64,000 nucleotides of DNA from Ascarosepion bandense (GCA_037127315.1 JBBBDQ010000754.1:2149501-2213500); one strand, 5' to 3'; positions 19,523 to 30,470 are shown, numbered from the stretch's first letter. The notes: generated by a model not told the origin, from the letters alone. Program-made: numbers and translations.

Positions 19523-19708
19523 TTTAAGTACAGCCCACACACTAAGGAAAACTTTATCTATGTAACGCTGGGGATGATAGGGAAGATAGAAAAACATGAA
19601 ATGAAGCCATAGCAACACGCCACTACCTGCCTTAGGTCTCCCCGCAGACTTGGTTGGTAGTGAGACCAAAGCAGAAATCGAAATATGATGAAAAATGACA
19701 TAATAATA
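19522..19708 (+). mobile_element. R2-like LINE, 3' fragment 2
   Basis: Starts inside the 3' end (TTAAGTACAGCCCACACACT) and runs through the same UTR (CTACCTGCCTTAGGTCTCCC) to ATGACATAATAATAATA. Same orientation as fragment 1, giving a head-to-tail pair joined by microsatellite. Confidence 0.85.
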
Positions 19709-19814
19709 ATAGCATACTGTAACCTAATGGCTATAAATGTTTGGTGTTTAATACATTATCAGTCTGCCTGATGATGTGTTATTAAACACCGAAACTTTAT
19801 AGATATTAAGTATG
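19709..19814. repeat. Imperfect hairpin of about 45-bp arms with CTGATGA...GAAAC
   Basis: TAGCATACTGTAACC at 19,709 pairs with GATATTAAGTATGCTA at the right end; GGTGTTTAATA pairs with TATTAAACACC. The right arm reads CTGATGA, a GTGTT/AACAC hairpin with an ATTA loop, then CGAAAC, close to a hammerhead core but with a U-C mismatch at the base of stem II and no good stem I. Confidence 0.6.
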
Positions 19815-19818
19815 CTAT

Positions 19819-19820
<2 letters not shown>

Positions 19821-19866
<46 letters not shown>
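19821..19866. repeat. (TA)n microsatellite
   Basis: About 23 TA units beside the hairpin. Confidence 0.95.
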
Positions 19867-19869
<3 letters not shown>

Positions 19870-20142
19870 TTGAAGACTGATGGAAAGACAGAGAGATCGA
19901 AATCAATTTCAGTGGACTAAAGTTTAAAGGAAATATTTCTTGCAAAAACAAAGATGGTTATTGTAAGGACAAGTGGGTGACTTAAAGGATAATATATTCA
20001 AGACATAGGAGAGAGAAAGAGAGAGAGAGTGGGGAGAGAACGTGTAAAGTAGAGAGATAGTGGGCTGAAAATAACCACATCTGTGCACAAGGAACCGCTG
20101 GAAGAGTTAGTGTGATGAAAATACTGTAAAGAATATTGACTT
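19867..20142. other. No gene seen
   Basis: Includes a short GA-rich run at about 20,010-20,040. Nothing recognised. Confidence 0.4.
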
Positions 20143-20446
20143 GATGTGCGTTGTGGTACAGTGGATATCGGCTCGGAACGAGAAACCGGTGAGCCGAGTT
20201 CGAATTCCAGCTGAATCCATTTTATTCACTTACGCGCAAATACCCTTGGGAAAGGTATTAATCCGTTTCTTCCTTCCAGTTATGGGTTAAATAGCAGGAC
20301 AGATTGGGTTCTATAGCCTTGGTCGGCAACCAGTCTACCGCAGAAAGCAATGGCAACCTACTGCGGGATAATCTTCTGCCCAGTCAGTCATGTCTCTTTC
20401 GAGACATGATCACCCAAGCGTGTATCACGTATGGCATCTAAACTGA
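20143..20446 (+). mobile_element. tRNA-derived SINE, full-length
   Basis: Starts GATGTGCGTTGTGGTACAGT, B box-like AGTTCGAATTCC, ends TATGGCATCTAAACTGA. Close to the family consensus. I see no clear TSD; the terminal bases are altered. Confidence 0.9.
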
Positions 20447-21864
20447 ATCAAGCTCTGGTAGTTGCAATATTCCTTGCGAGCTTGATGCATCGAGAAGGTC
20501 ATTGCTCTCAAGTAAAGCTTGCAATCGATATCTCGCAATCATGGATATTGGTTTGGTTTGCATTGGTTGCAATTGCTCGATCGATCTGTGTCAATCATTT
20601 TGAAGTCAAAAGAAGGCGCTCGATCTGTTACACAAGTTTCATAGAAATTGCGTTCATGGTTGCATTCTAAAACAGATTGCGCTTATTACATTGGGTTTAT
20701 TTCACTCACACTAATGTTCATTCTCAACATAATTTACGAACAGTGCACAACTGTAATTGCCGTTGACGGTAAATCCTACTTTTACGGCTGATAGCATTCT
20801 TTAATTTAACTGCACCTAAGTTTAGAATTTTATTTTTTTTTGCTTTTGTCAAAATGCAGGTATCTTAAATCTATCAATTCTAAAGAAATAGATATCGATT
20901 CTAAAATTTATATTTTTCCTTAATAAAACGCTCAAGAGTGGCTTAAAAATATTGCGTTATTAAACGAGATTGTTATATGACCGTAAGAAGAGGCAGTAGT
21001 TTGTGCAGATTTTGAGAAACTATAGGAGAGTACACTGGAGAATCTAGACTGGATAAAGTTAATTCTGTAACTCTTAGGGAAGAATCCTGACGCGAGTTTC
21101 TATCACAAAGTCTGATACTTTGTGATAGAAAATATTGACCAGAAAATATTGACCAGAAAATATTGACCAGAAAATATTTCCATATAAAAGTTTATGCTGA
21201 AATGTTATAATGAACAACACCTATTCATCAGATAATGGACTCTTCCTCCTATATTAATAACAGTTAACAGGAGGTTAAATCGAGATGTTTTGGGAAGTTA
21301 GAGTAGTGGGGGGCTTTTATTACTAATACGATTTTCTTTAGTTTCTGTATATATTCTATTCATTGTATAAAATCATTGGGTTTTTTTTAAAGTTGTTATT
21401 TTCTGCCCATGCCCTCCACTGAATATTGTACATATGGGAGTTAAGTAGGACTACATAGAGAACCTGAGGTATTATGGTGGACGTGGTAAGATTGGTAAGT
21501 AAAAATGTGGTATTATGGTAAAAGGTATATTGTAAGTGTGTCAGGGTCAACGAAAGTGAATAGCTAAGTTAAATTAGGACAGATGAAGACCAGCCTTCCC
21601 CATCCCCTAATTCGGCCTCGTGCCACATTTGTACATATGTACAATAAATAATGAAGTTTTGGGAAGTTCTTAGGAGTTCTAGAAAGTTCTTTAGATTTCT
21701 ATTGGAGTTCAGTAGAATTATTATTTAGTTCCAGTTTAGACATAGTTGGACTAAGGCAGTTGATATTAGTCGGCACTTAGCCGAATACTAAGGAGTCAGC
21801 TTTCAGTGGAAGATTACCAAGTTTCTAACATTTAGGGTGCGTTAAGTCGATTACTCCAACAGTT
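20447..21864. other. No gene seen; short tandem repeat at 21,124-21,176
   Basis: A 16-bp unit, AATATTGACCAGAAA plus A, repeats about three times at 21,128-21,176. A 79-codon frame at 20,431-20,670 starts inside the SINE and shows no family features. TTGTACATATGTACAATAAA at about 21,629 has a palindromic core and a polyA-signal-like word; an LTR fragment is possible but unproven. Confidence 0.4.
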
Positions 21865-22166
21865 TCTTTCCTCGCACTTACCGACTGTGGAATTCCCTTC
21901 CACACGATTGCTTCCCCGACGGCTACAATCTCCAGGAGTTTAAATGTAAGGTCAATAGACACCTCCTAACACACTAACCTGCTCCTATTCTATCAAACAC
22001 TCTTCCCATCTGCCCAACCCTCATCCTCGCTATCCTTACTCATCTGTCACCTTCCTCCTGACATACCCTATGTCTAACCACTCCTTCTCTTTACCTTCCC
22101 CTATGTAGCCCCATGCGCAATAGTGGCAGTGGAATGCCTTGCTTGGGGTGAGATGATTAAAAAAAA
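21865..22166 (+). mobile_element. CR1/Jockey-like LINE, 3' end only
   Basis: Plus-strand copy beginning in the last ~40 codons (decayed LWNSLPHDCFPDGYNLQEFK, CKVNRHLLTH), then the 3' UTR with AGTGGCAGTGGAATGCCTTG and a poly-A tail at about 22,157-22,166. Confidence 0.85.
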
Positions 22167-22310
22167 AGCAACTGACATAGCACGATTATAACTTTCAGTG
22201 CGAAAACTACTCCACAATATTAACAAAAATACGAACGGAAAAAGATGACTTAGCTCATCATTGTCTGAAGATAGAATTTTAAATTATAGCGACATTATAC
22301 AGAACAGATT

Positions 22311-23128
22311 TTTTTAAATCATTTCACCTACATAGGGGAAGGTAAAGAGAAGGAGTGGTTAGTCATAGGGGATGTCAGAAGGAAGGTGACAGATGAGTAA
22401 GGATACCGATGCTGGGGGTTGGGGAGATGGGAAGAGTGTTTGAAAGAATGGATGAGTTAGTGTGTTAGGAGGTGTCTATTGACCTTACATTTAAACTTCT
22501 GGAGATTGTAGCCGTCGGGGAAGCAATCATGTGGAAGGGAATTCCACAGTCGGGAAGTGCGAGAAAATAAACTGTTGGAGTAGAAATTTCGGTTGCATTT
22601 TATCGGTTTCACTGTAAAAGGGTGGGATCTAGTTGCTAATCTAGTATCTCGTGCAAATTCGTACCTAGGGCGCACCAGTGATCTACGTTCATCGGAGCAG
22701 CAGCCGTGAAAGTATTTATAGAAGAGACACAGGGAAGCAACGTCGCGCCGGTGAGAGAGACTGCTGCCGGTCTGCCAAGTCGGTATCGATCACATTACAG
22801 ATTCTCCGTTGTATTTTGTCAAGAACCCCGAGGAGAGTAGCAGGGCACCCGACCAGATGTGGCAGCAGTATTCAATGCACGGGCGGATGGTAGATTTATA
22901 TATGTGCAGGATAGATTCAGACGGAAAAAACTTCCGGGCCCTGCACAGTGAACCGACTTTCATAGCAGCGGATTTAGCAATGGATTCGATATAGTCATTC
23001 CACTTGAGGTCCGCTGAAAGTGTGAGACCAAGGAGGCGTAGTGTTTTACTCCCAGGGAGGCAAGCCTGGCCCAGGCTAATGGGAGGTAGGAGCGATTGTC
23101 TATGATGCTTAATTGATAGCAGCTTATA
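22311..23128 (-). mobile_element. CR1/Jockey-like LINE, 5'-truncated
   Basis: Minus-strand text includes SLSWAR-type, LLGLTLSADLKW, KVGSLCRARKFFPS, YKSTIRPCIEYCCHIWSGA and FKCKVNRHLLTH (22,457-22,675 open). The 5' break is near 23,128. With the previous copy it forms an inverted, poly-A to poly-A pair about 145 bp apart; both are 'LLTH' subfamily members. Confidence 0.82.
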
Positions 23129-23595
23129 ACGAATTTACGAAGTTTATATCGTCATCGGATTTATTTCGTATACAAGTATTTAATTTATACTTTGCTAGTA
23201 ACTTCCTTTATGATAATGGCGTCAAACAGTTTTTCCCTAGAAGATCGAAGTGCATTGTCTGCTGGATAATGGTCGGGGTGTACATGCTGATTTTGTCGAC
23301 CCTTTATCTCTTTACCTTTTTAATTTCTAGGGATTTCGAAGGTTTTCGCTTTGATGATAATAGAACACTTACAGTTCTTACCATCTTGGGGAATATTTCA
23401 AACGATTTACGCTCAATGTATTTTGGCAAGCAGTTTTTTTTATCGTAAATGTCTCGATATTGCGGTCTAGATACAACGTTGATAGTTACAAAGAGTTTAT
23501 CCCGTTAGCAGATCAAATTCATGCCTACTTGGAAGTTTCGTGAGGACGACCTTATGGTGCTCTCTCTCGTCATGGCTGCTTGTCGTTAAAGACAA
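23129..23595. other. No gene supported
   Basis: An open frame (23,113-23,448) has a hydrophobic stretch, but it begins inside LINE sequence and shows no recognisable domain, so I treat it as chance. Confidence 0.4.
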
Positions 23596-24086
23596 TCTAT
23601 ATAAATAAAGATATACTTGTCCGTTTGTTACTATCCGCTAATCTAAAAAACGGCTGCACCAATTGTTTCAAAATTTTACTATAGTATTTTAATCGAATAC
23701 GAGCGGGTTTTTATATACCTTATATTAAAAAATATTACAATATTAAGAAATATATATTTTGCAACTCTATTAAAGCCGATGAGAGCCGAATCAAAAACTT
23801 TCATTTTGAATACGAACGCGTTTACAGACAACTTAGTTATTTCATAGAAAACATAGGTAAACTGCACATTTAAGGTAAACGTAGGCTTTCGTATCATTAT
23901 TATTTCTATTATGGTGGGCGTAAACAACAGAAATCCATTCCCATTTTTTAGAAAAAATTATTATTCATTTTTTTAACTAATTATTATCGATATCGCATTT
24001 ATTTCGTTAGTTTAGTAAATAAATTGCTTCTTTTTTTTCTATTTAACTGAACTGTGCCATAGCAACGCGTGGCCAGGTACAGCTAG
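23596..24086 (+). mobile_element. Non-autonomous Helitron, 491 bp
   Basis: Begins TCTATATAAATAAAGATATA after an A and ends CTAG before a T, so it lies between A and T without a TSD. Near the 5' end CTTGTCCGTTTGTTACTATC and AACGGCTGCACCAATTG recall the Helitron 5' region (TTTGT...CTGxACCGATTT). Near the 3' end GCCA...TGGC forms a short stem about 11 nt before CTAG. No Rep/helicase sequence. Confidence 0.7.
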
Positions 24087-24254
24087 TAATATATATATAT
24101 ATATATATATATAACATAGTGATGATCCACGTATACTGTCTTAATAATATATATAGGAAAAAACTACTAAAAAGTTGTAAGTTTAAAAATGTATTTTTCT
24201 GACAGTATTTATTTATTTCTATTATTATAATTGATATTTCAAACCGTTCTCGGC

Positions 24255-24520
24255 CTTTCTTAAGTTGTTTGTCTTTAAGTTTTTAATCCATTTCGAGGTT
24301 GTTTGTATTCAAATTTGAATTGCTTTCAAAGATTTTGTCTTTGTTCTTTTAATTGTTTTCAATGTTAGTTGTTTGTTCGAAGTTGTTTGCCTTCAGCCTC
24401 TTGGTGGCTTTCAAATTTTTTGCCCTCAAAATTTTAATTGCTATCAAAATCGTTTGTCCTCAAATTTAATTGGTTTCAGATTGTTTGTCTTCTCGTTTTT
24501 AATTGCTGATCACAGTTGTT
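24255..24520. repeat. Degenerate minisatellite, about 31-35 bp unit
   Basis: A T-rich word, TTGTTTGTCTTCAAGTTTTTAATTG in idealised form (unit pieces TTGTTTGTC and TTTTTAATTG), recurs about eight times. No coding signal. Confidence 0.6.
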
Positions 24521-24707
24521 CCGTGATTAAACATGTGATAATTCCTAATATTGATATTGTCATCTTGTCTCAAGAAGGTTTCTTAAGGCAGATATTTGTA
24601 GGACGTTCTTGTGTTAATATTAAAAGCAGTTCATGAAATACTGTTTTAAAGAGTTGTTTTTTGTTTGAAAGAACATAAAAAGCTTCGGTAATTTTCAAGT
24701 AATCTGT

Positions 24708-24946
24708 CAGTTAAATACCATACGTAATACCCATTTGAGATTTTCCTGCAATAAGTTGCCATTACTTAGAGTAGTTGCCAACCAAGACTATAGAACCCAG
24801 TACGTCCTGCTATCTAATCTTTGGAAAAGCGACGGTTTAATAGCTTTTTCAAGGATATATGTGCCTAAGTGAATTCAACTGCAATTCGAATTCTGCTCTC
24901 TGATTTCTATTCCGAGACGATATCCACCGCACCAAAACTCACATCC
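24708..24946 (-). mobile_element. tRNA-derived SINE, diverged
   Basis: The sense strand starts GGATGTGAGTTTTGGTGCGG, has CGAATTGCAGTTGAATTCAC in place of a clean B box, retains GGGTTCTATAGTCTTGGTTG, and lacks the segment around GAGACATGATCGCC. Old copy, no TSD seen. Confidence 0.8.
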
Positions 24947-25589
24947 AATAATATTAAGGAATAATATTCTTATAATCTAAAAGAGAAAGTGCCGTTCATA
25001 GTAGGATGACTAAGGAGCGTAAAAAAAGTTATTTTTTTTTATAGACATGACATAAAACTTTTTAAGCTAGCCTGCATCGATTATAAATATTAAAAGAATA
25101 GAGGCCAATCACTTTCAAAGGTGATTTGTCTTACACGTAAATTTTCATGACTCAAAATATTTGCTTTTTCATCGGTTTTGGGGATTTTCTTATTTGTTTA
25201 CCAAGGTTTGGAGCTCGACATCAATGGCAAAATCGATTGTCTTTTGAGTTTGTAAAACATAAAAAATCACCTATTTTGAGAATATTCGAAATTGAAACTT
25301 CGCAAAAAATAAAATCGAATATATCTTTATTTCATTTTTGCGTTAACGTTTTTGTTTTGTTTCTTATAATATATTGCTTTATTTCATTTTTGTATCTTTG
25401 TTAATCACTTATTAATAAAATGGAAGTGATTTTGCGGCGAAAACATTTAAGTGAAATTCGTATTTTTTTATTTTCGTTCTTACCTTAAATTTGTCGATAT
25501 TTTTCTTTGCTTTACAGTTTTTTTAGAATTGATATTTTCCTGTGAAGTTTCCCTTTTTTCAATGTTTATTTTTTTTGTATTTTGTATTT
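24947..25589. other. No gene seen
   Basis: T-rich; an 85-codon frame at 25,147-25,404 has no recognisable feature. Confidence 0.4.
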
Positions 25590-25770
25590 ATTAATATTTT
25601 CCCCTTTTTAGTTTCTCTCTTTATTTTCAAGCTATTCACCTTTTAAACATTTGACATTTTTCATGTGTGGTTATTTTGGATTTTTTTTACTTAACTTCCG
25701 TCATAATCTGATTAGGACTTCTCTGCTACTACTAGAGCTAATACTACTACTACAACTACCACCACTCCTT
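25590..25770 (+). repeat. Direct repeat, left copy (right copy at 27,500-27,690)
   Basis: TATTTTCAAGCTATTCACCT, TTTGACATTTTTCATGTGTG, GATTTTTTTTACTTAAC and CTACTACTAGAGCTAATACT match in order TATTTTCAAACTATTCTTCT, TTTTTTTCATGTGTTATGTT and TACTAGAGATAATACTACT at 27,530-27,660. The two copies bracket the R2-like LINE pair. Confidence 0.65.
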
Positions 25771-26974
25771 ATTATTATTATGTCATTTTTCATCATATTT
25801 CGATTTCTGCTTTGGTCTCACTACCAACCAAGTCTGCGGGGAGACCTAAGGCAGGTAGTGGCGTGTTGTTATGGCTCCATTTCATGTTTTTCTATCTTCC
25901 CTATCATCTCCAGCATTACACAGATAAAGTTTTCCTTAGTGTGTGGGCTGTACTTAATAAGACAATTTTTTGTATATCTCTTAAGCTGGGGTTTCCAGGG
26001 ATTCTTTCAATGTGTTGTTTTGTTCCATTTTTTATCATTCCAAGTGCACCTACTATCACTGGCACAACTCTTGTTTGCAATTTCCACATTTTTTCTATTT
26101 CAATTTCCAGGTCCTTATATTTTGACAGTTTTTCAAATTCCTTGATTGCTATGTTACAATCCGCTGGACAAGCCATATAAATTAATAGACAAGTTTTCTC
26201 CTTCTGGTTTTTAACAATAATGTCTGGCCTGTTTGCTTCAATTTTTCTGTCTGTGTAGATGGTGTAATCCCATAGAATGGTTACATCTTCTATTTCTGTA
26301 ACCGGTGCTGGGTGATGTTCATACCAGTGTTTTCCTACAGCTTTTCCATAATGTTTGCATATTGCCCAATGTAAATATTGCCCAACTCTATCGTGGCGAT
26401 TTTTATATTCATTTGGGGCAAGCACAGAACAGCCTGAGATTAGGTGGTCTATTGTTTCTTGGTGTTTATCACAAAACCTGCATTTTGGATCCATATTATT
26501 ATGCATAATATTTGCCTGAAAGTTTCTCGTGAAAAGACTTTGGTCTTGTGCTGCAAGAATAAACCTTCAGTTTCAGACTTTAATCCAGATGCACGTAACC
26601 ATCGATGAGTATTAACTTTGTCAACATTGGATTTGTTGGCACGTACTGGATATTGGCCATGCAGAGGTTTGTCTTGCCAGCGCTGTTTCATCTGTTCAAG
26701 AGCTGTATCTTTGGCTTTCATTTTCATATTCTTTGCCGCAATAGCCGGTTCTTGGCTTCCGTTCTGCTTTTCTACAGAATCTACTAACTGTAAATCTTGT
26801 TTGTATTTACTGCCTTCTTTTATTATTGAATATTTTTCTTTCTTTCTTCATGTTGCCTTACTAATTGTATCATCCAATCCTTTGTTGTTTCTATGTATGT
26901 TAGTAAGCCAATAGTTGTTGTCTTGTATGACAATTCCAGCTGAATAAGACCCCTTCCACCTTCTTTACGGGGTA

Positions 26975-26975
<1 letters not shown>
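25771..26975 (-). mobile_element. R2-like LINE, 5'-truncated, longest copy
   Basis: Minus-strand element with RT C-terminal flank, CCHC knuckle and REL endonuclease, then a 3' UTR containing GGGGAGACCTAAGGCAGGTA (plus strand) and a (TAA)n tail (25,771-25,780). It starts at its 5' side at an (ATT)n tract (26,972-27,020), beyond which a plus-strand copy begins. Confidence 0.88.
25916..26950 (-). pseudogene. R2-like LINE ORF C-terminus: CCHC knuckle and REL endonuclease
   Basis: Reading down from 26,950: EGGRGLIQLELSYKTTTIGL and LLTYIETTKDW, then (26,727-26,515) KQRWQDKPLHGQYPVR and THRWLRASGLKSETEGLFL. After a frameshift near 26,510 comes the frame 26,506-25,916: CRFCDKHQETIDHLISGC (CX2CX7HX4C knuckle, C9 to C26), RHDRVGQYLHWAICKHYGK, ILWDYTIYTDRKIEANRPDIIV and KTCLLIYMACPAD. 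RPDI and the following acidic strand are the restriction-like endonuclease core of R2/NeSL LINEs; the usual Asp in CLLIDM is Tyr here, so the nuclease would be dead. Ends KLSKYKDLEIEIEKMW and PVIVGALGMIKNG. Family usual; clade (R2 versus relatives) uncertain. Confidence 0.85.

Positions 26976-27020
<45 letters not shown>
26972..27020. repeat. (ATT)n microsatellite between head-to-head LINE copies
   Basis: About 16 ATT units. Confidence 0.95.
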
Positions 27021-27023
<3 letters not shown>

Positions 27024-27376
27024 TCAAAACTGTCAAAATAAAAAGACCAGAAAATTGAAATAGAAAAAATGTGGAAATTGAAAACAAGTATCGTGCCAGT
27101 GATAGTGAGTGCTCTTAGAATGATGAAAAATAGAACAAAACAACACATTGAAAGAATCCCTGGAAACCCCAGCTTAAGAGATATACAAAAAATTGTCTGT
27201 AAGTACAGCCCACACACTAAGGACAATTTTGTTTATGTAACACTAGGGATGTTAGGGGAGATATGAAAAAACATGAAATGGAGCCATAACAAGACATCAC
27301 GACCTGCCTTAGGTCATCCTGCAGATTTGGTATGTCGTGCGACCATAGAAGAAATCGATTTATAATGAAATATGAC

Positions 27377-27377
<1 letters not shown>
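27021..27377 (+). mobile_element. R2-like LINE, 3' fragment 3
   Basis: Decayed C-terminus (EIEKMWKLKTSIVPVIVSAL, MKNRTKQHIERIPGNPSLRD), UTR with GACCTGCCTTAGGTCATCCT, end ATGAAATATGACATAATAAT into (AAT)n. Confidence 0.85.
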
Positions 27378-27454
<77 letters not shown>

Positions 27455-27506
27455 TATTATTATTATTATTTATTATTATTATTATTTATTATTATTATTA
27501 TTAATA
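27378..27506. repeat. (AAT)n directly joined to (ATT)n, self-complementary
   Basis: About 15 AAT units (27,378-27,422) pass straight into ATT/TTATT runs to about 27,506, forming a near-perfect hairpin of triplets. Confidence 0.9.
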
Positions 27507-27690
27507 TTTTTCCTTTTTTATTTTCTCACTTTATTTTCAAACTATTCTTCTTTTAGAAATTTGACCTTTTTTTCATGTGTTATGTTGGATTTTTTTTTAC
27601 TTAACATTTGTCATATTCAGATTATTACTTTTATGCTGTTACTAGAGATAATACTACTACTAATACTACTACTACTAATAATACTACTAA
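27507..27690 (+). repeat. Direct repeat, right copy
   Basis: Counterpart of 25,590-25,770. Confidence 0.65.
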
Positions 27691-27850
27691 TACTAATACT
27701 AACATTAATACAACTATTACTACTACTACTACTACTAATACTAACATTAATACAACTAATACTACTACTACTAATACTACTACTACTAATACTACTACTA
27801 CTAATACTAACATTAATATTACTACTACTACTAACAATAATAATAATTTG
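27650..27850. repeat. (ACT/AAT)n triplet array
   Basis: TACTACTAA-type and AACATTAATA words alternate over 200 bp, a compound triplet microsatellite. Confidence 0.9.
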
Positions 27851-28317
27851 TGTGATTTCTGAAGATAAGTATTTCCTTTTTCTTCTTCGACGTCTTTACT
27901 TTCAGTTTCTCCTCTTTTCATGAGTATGTTTTCCGGCATTAGCGGTTTTTTCACTGGCAATATTAGTTTGTCAACACTTATTTCTAGTCTTTCCGGTTTT
28001 ATCGTTTCCTTTCAAGTTTGTTTTAAAATTGCTGACGGTAGATGTTCTTTTGGTTTCGTTCCGGTTCATTCCTACTTTGATTCTTTTTTAAAATACCTAT
28101 TGTTTATCGCGCTTTCATATCCTTTTTACGCATCTTTCTTCGCTTCAAACTCGTAATTTATCTTCATTCACTTATTAATCTACTTTCTTTATTTGTAGCT
28201 TTCTTTTTCTATCTGTTTGCCTTTCTAAACACTTTCTTTCTTCCATATTTTATATTTTCTTTTATTTCGTTTTCTCTTCTACTTTCGTATTAACTCTTTT
28301 TAATATGGCATATCTTA
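27851..28317. other. No gene seen
   Basis: T-rich; the 78-codon frame at 27,920-28,156 shows no domain. Confidence 0.4.
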
Positions 28318-29077
28318 TCTAAATTAATTTATAAATGGAACTTATCTTATCTAAATTAATTTATAAATGGAACTTATCTTATCTAAATTAATTTATAAAT
28401 GGAACTTTGTCTGTGTGTGTGTGGGGGGGGGGTATGTGTGTGTCCGTTACCTATAGACTCCGAAACAGCGGAACTGATTTTATTGAAAATTTACGCAGTT
28501 GTACTATAAGCGTCTGCGAGTTTTCTTAGATAGGTTTTGTGTCGAGATACGCACGATAAATATCGAAAATCGATAATCGAAAAAATCGGGTTATAGAAGG
28601 AGTGGTCCGATTTTAATAAAATTTGATACACTCACAGACAAAGACATAAGAAACGATATTCAGAAGTTTCAAGGTTGCAGTTCTTAAAATAGTGCAGAAA
28701 ATCGATAATATATATATAAGGCAAGATGTTTGTGTGTGTGTCTGTTTATCTGCCTGTATGTCTGTATTTTTTTCAGCACTTTTATTTTAGTTTTTATTTT
28801 CGGGTTTGGCTCTAAGTAGGTATAATTCTAGTTCTTAGTCTCAGATATGATACCATTTACTCAGAGGATTTATTTAGCTATTTTGATATCGATACCAGGA
28901 AATCAAAATTTGACTTACATACATTCATTTTTCTTTCAGTCTACGGTTTCGCTTTAACTGTAAACAACTATTGCTTTTTAGTCCTTCGTGCCAACGTCCA
29001 AAGAGTCTGAGCTCCAGGACCATGGATTAGTTTTAAAGCATTCATTACGCCCGAGTAACGCCGGGCTATACTGCTAG
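28318..29077 (+). mobile_element. Non-autonomous Helitron with triplicated 5' end
   Basis: The 5' terminus TCTAAATTAATTTATAAATG occurs three times at a 32-bp period (28,318, 28,350, 28,382); only the third leads into the body (AACTTTGTCTGTGTG, GACTCCGAAACAGCGGAACT, GATTTTATTGAAAATT). The 3' end has GCCCG (29,049-29,053) and CGGGC (29,062-29,066) as a hairpin, then TATACTG and CTAG (29,074-29,077). That is the Helitron CTRR end with its upstream hairpin. No helicase. Confidence 0.78.
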
Positions 29078-29249
29078 ACTCCCTTAATTTCAACAGTGAT
29101 CTTGCAAATTATTTTTACTTCTATATAAACTTTCTTCTTGTTTCTTTGCCTTTACTGCTTTCTTTACTTTTTTTTTCTTCCATTTTTCTTTTCAACTACC
29201 TCACCGTTGTCCACCTCTAATATCTTTATTTTTGATATATTTTTCTTTT

Positions 29250-29700
29250 TTCTTTTTTTTATAATTTCAACCCAAGCAAGGCATTCTACCGCCACTATTG
29301 CGCAGGGGATTACATAGGGGAAAAGTGATGAAAAAGAGGGGTTAGTTAGAGAAAATGTCAGGAGGAGGGTAATAGACGGATGAGAATACCGGTGTAATGG
29401 GGGTGAAGTAGATGGAGAAAAGAGCTTCAGAGATTGGATGCGGGTTGGTGAGATAGGAGATATCTATTGACCTTACATTTAAACTACTGGAGATTGTATC
29501 TGTCGGGGAAGCAAGTATATGGAAGGGAATTCCACAGGCGGACAGTGTGAGAAAAGTGATGAGAAAGAGGTTTAGTTATAGGGGATATCAATAGGAAGGT
29601 AACAGACGGAAGAGTATACCGGTGTAATGGGGGTGGAGTAGATGGAGAAAAGAGCTTGAGAGAATGGATGCGAGTTAGTGAGATAGGAGATGTCTATTTA
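29250..29700 (-). mobile_element. CR1/Jockey-like LINE 3' UTR fragment with internal tandem duplication
   Basis: Plus strand shows the family UTR (GCAAGGCATTCTACCGCCAC) and the last ~35 codons reversed, then from 29,555 the UTR segment GTGATGAGAAAGAGGTTTAG to GAGATAGGAGATGTCTATTT again. Truncated near 29,700. The first T run (29,249-29,262) would be its poly-A. Confidence 0.75.
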
Positions 29701-29747
29701 CCATTTTTTTCTTTTCTATATTTTTCTCTTTTCTAATTATCTTGTTA

Positions 29748-30118
29748 CTAGCAGTATAACCCGCCGTTGCTCGGGTGTAATGCAAGCTTTAAAACTAATC
29801 CATGGTCCTGAAGCTCAGACTGTTTGGACGTTGACACGAAGGACTAAAAAGCAATAGTTGTTTACAGTTAAAGCGAAACCGTAGACTGAAAGAAAAATGA
29901 ATGGATGTAAGTCAAATTTTGATTTCCTGGTATCAATATCAAATAAGTTTTTTTCGTTGTAAAGTGAATTTTGAAGGCTAAATAAGTCATGGTATCATGG
30001 CTGAGACTAAGAACTACAATTATACCTACTTAGTCAAACCAGAAGCATAATCTAAAATAAAAAGGTTGAAAAAATACAGATATACAGGCAGATAAACAGA
30101 CACACACAACCATCTTGA

Positions 30119-30154
<36 letters not shown>

Positions 30155-30470
30155 CGATTTTCTGCACTATTGTAAGAACTGCAACCTTGAAACTTCTGAA
30201 TAACGTTTTTTATGTATTTTTCTATGTGTGAATCAAATTTGATTAAAATCGGACCATTCCTTCTATAAAGCGATTTTTTCGATTATCGATTTTCGATATT
30301 TATCGGGGGTACCTCGACACAAATCCTAGCTAAGAACACTCGCAGACGGTTATAGTACAACTGTGTAAATTTTCAAGAAAATCAGTTCAGCCGTTTCGGA
30401 GTCTATAGGTAATGGACACACACACAGACATTTACACACAGACAAAGTTCCATTTATAAATAAGTTTAGA
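29748..30470 (-). mobile_element. Non-autonomous Helitron, inverted relative to the 28.3-29.1 kb copy
   Basis: On the minus strand it starts TCTAAACTTATTTATAAATG (30,470) and ends in CTAG at 29,748-29,751 before a T. The 3' hairpin (CCGAGCAACGGCGGG) is slightly imperfect. It matches the 28.4 kb copy throughout, including GGACCATGGATTAGTTTTA. The 5' end is preceded by three TCTAA-like repeats (30,466-30,480). It carries its own (TA)n at 30,121-30,151. Confidence 0.78.

Noticed and set aside
19770..19800. Second complete hammerhead (CTGATGA, GTGTT/AACAC stem, GAAAC)
   Set aside because: Mismatch at the base of stem II and no complementary stem I; kept only as a hammerhead-like hairpin.
23113..23448. 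111-codon frame with a hydrophobic segment
   Set aside because: Starts inside a reversed LINE fragment and has no recognisable family, homologous copy or promoter context.
27378..27506. Frames of poly-Ile, poly-Asn or poly-Tyr
   Set aside because: Translation of triplet microsatellites.
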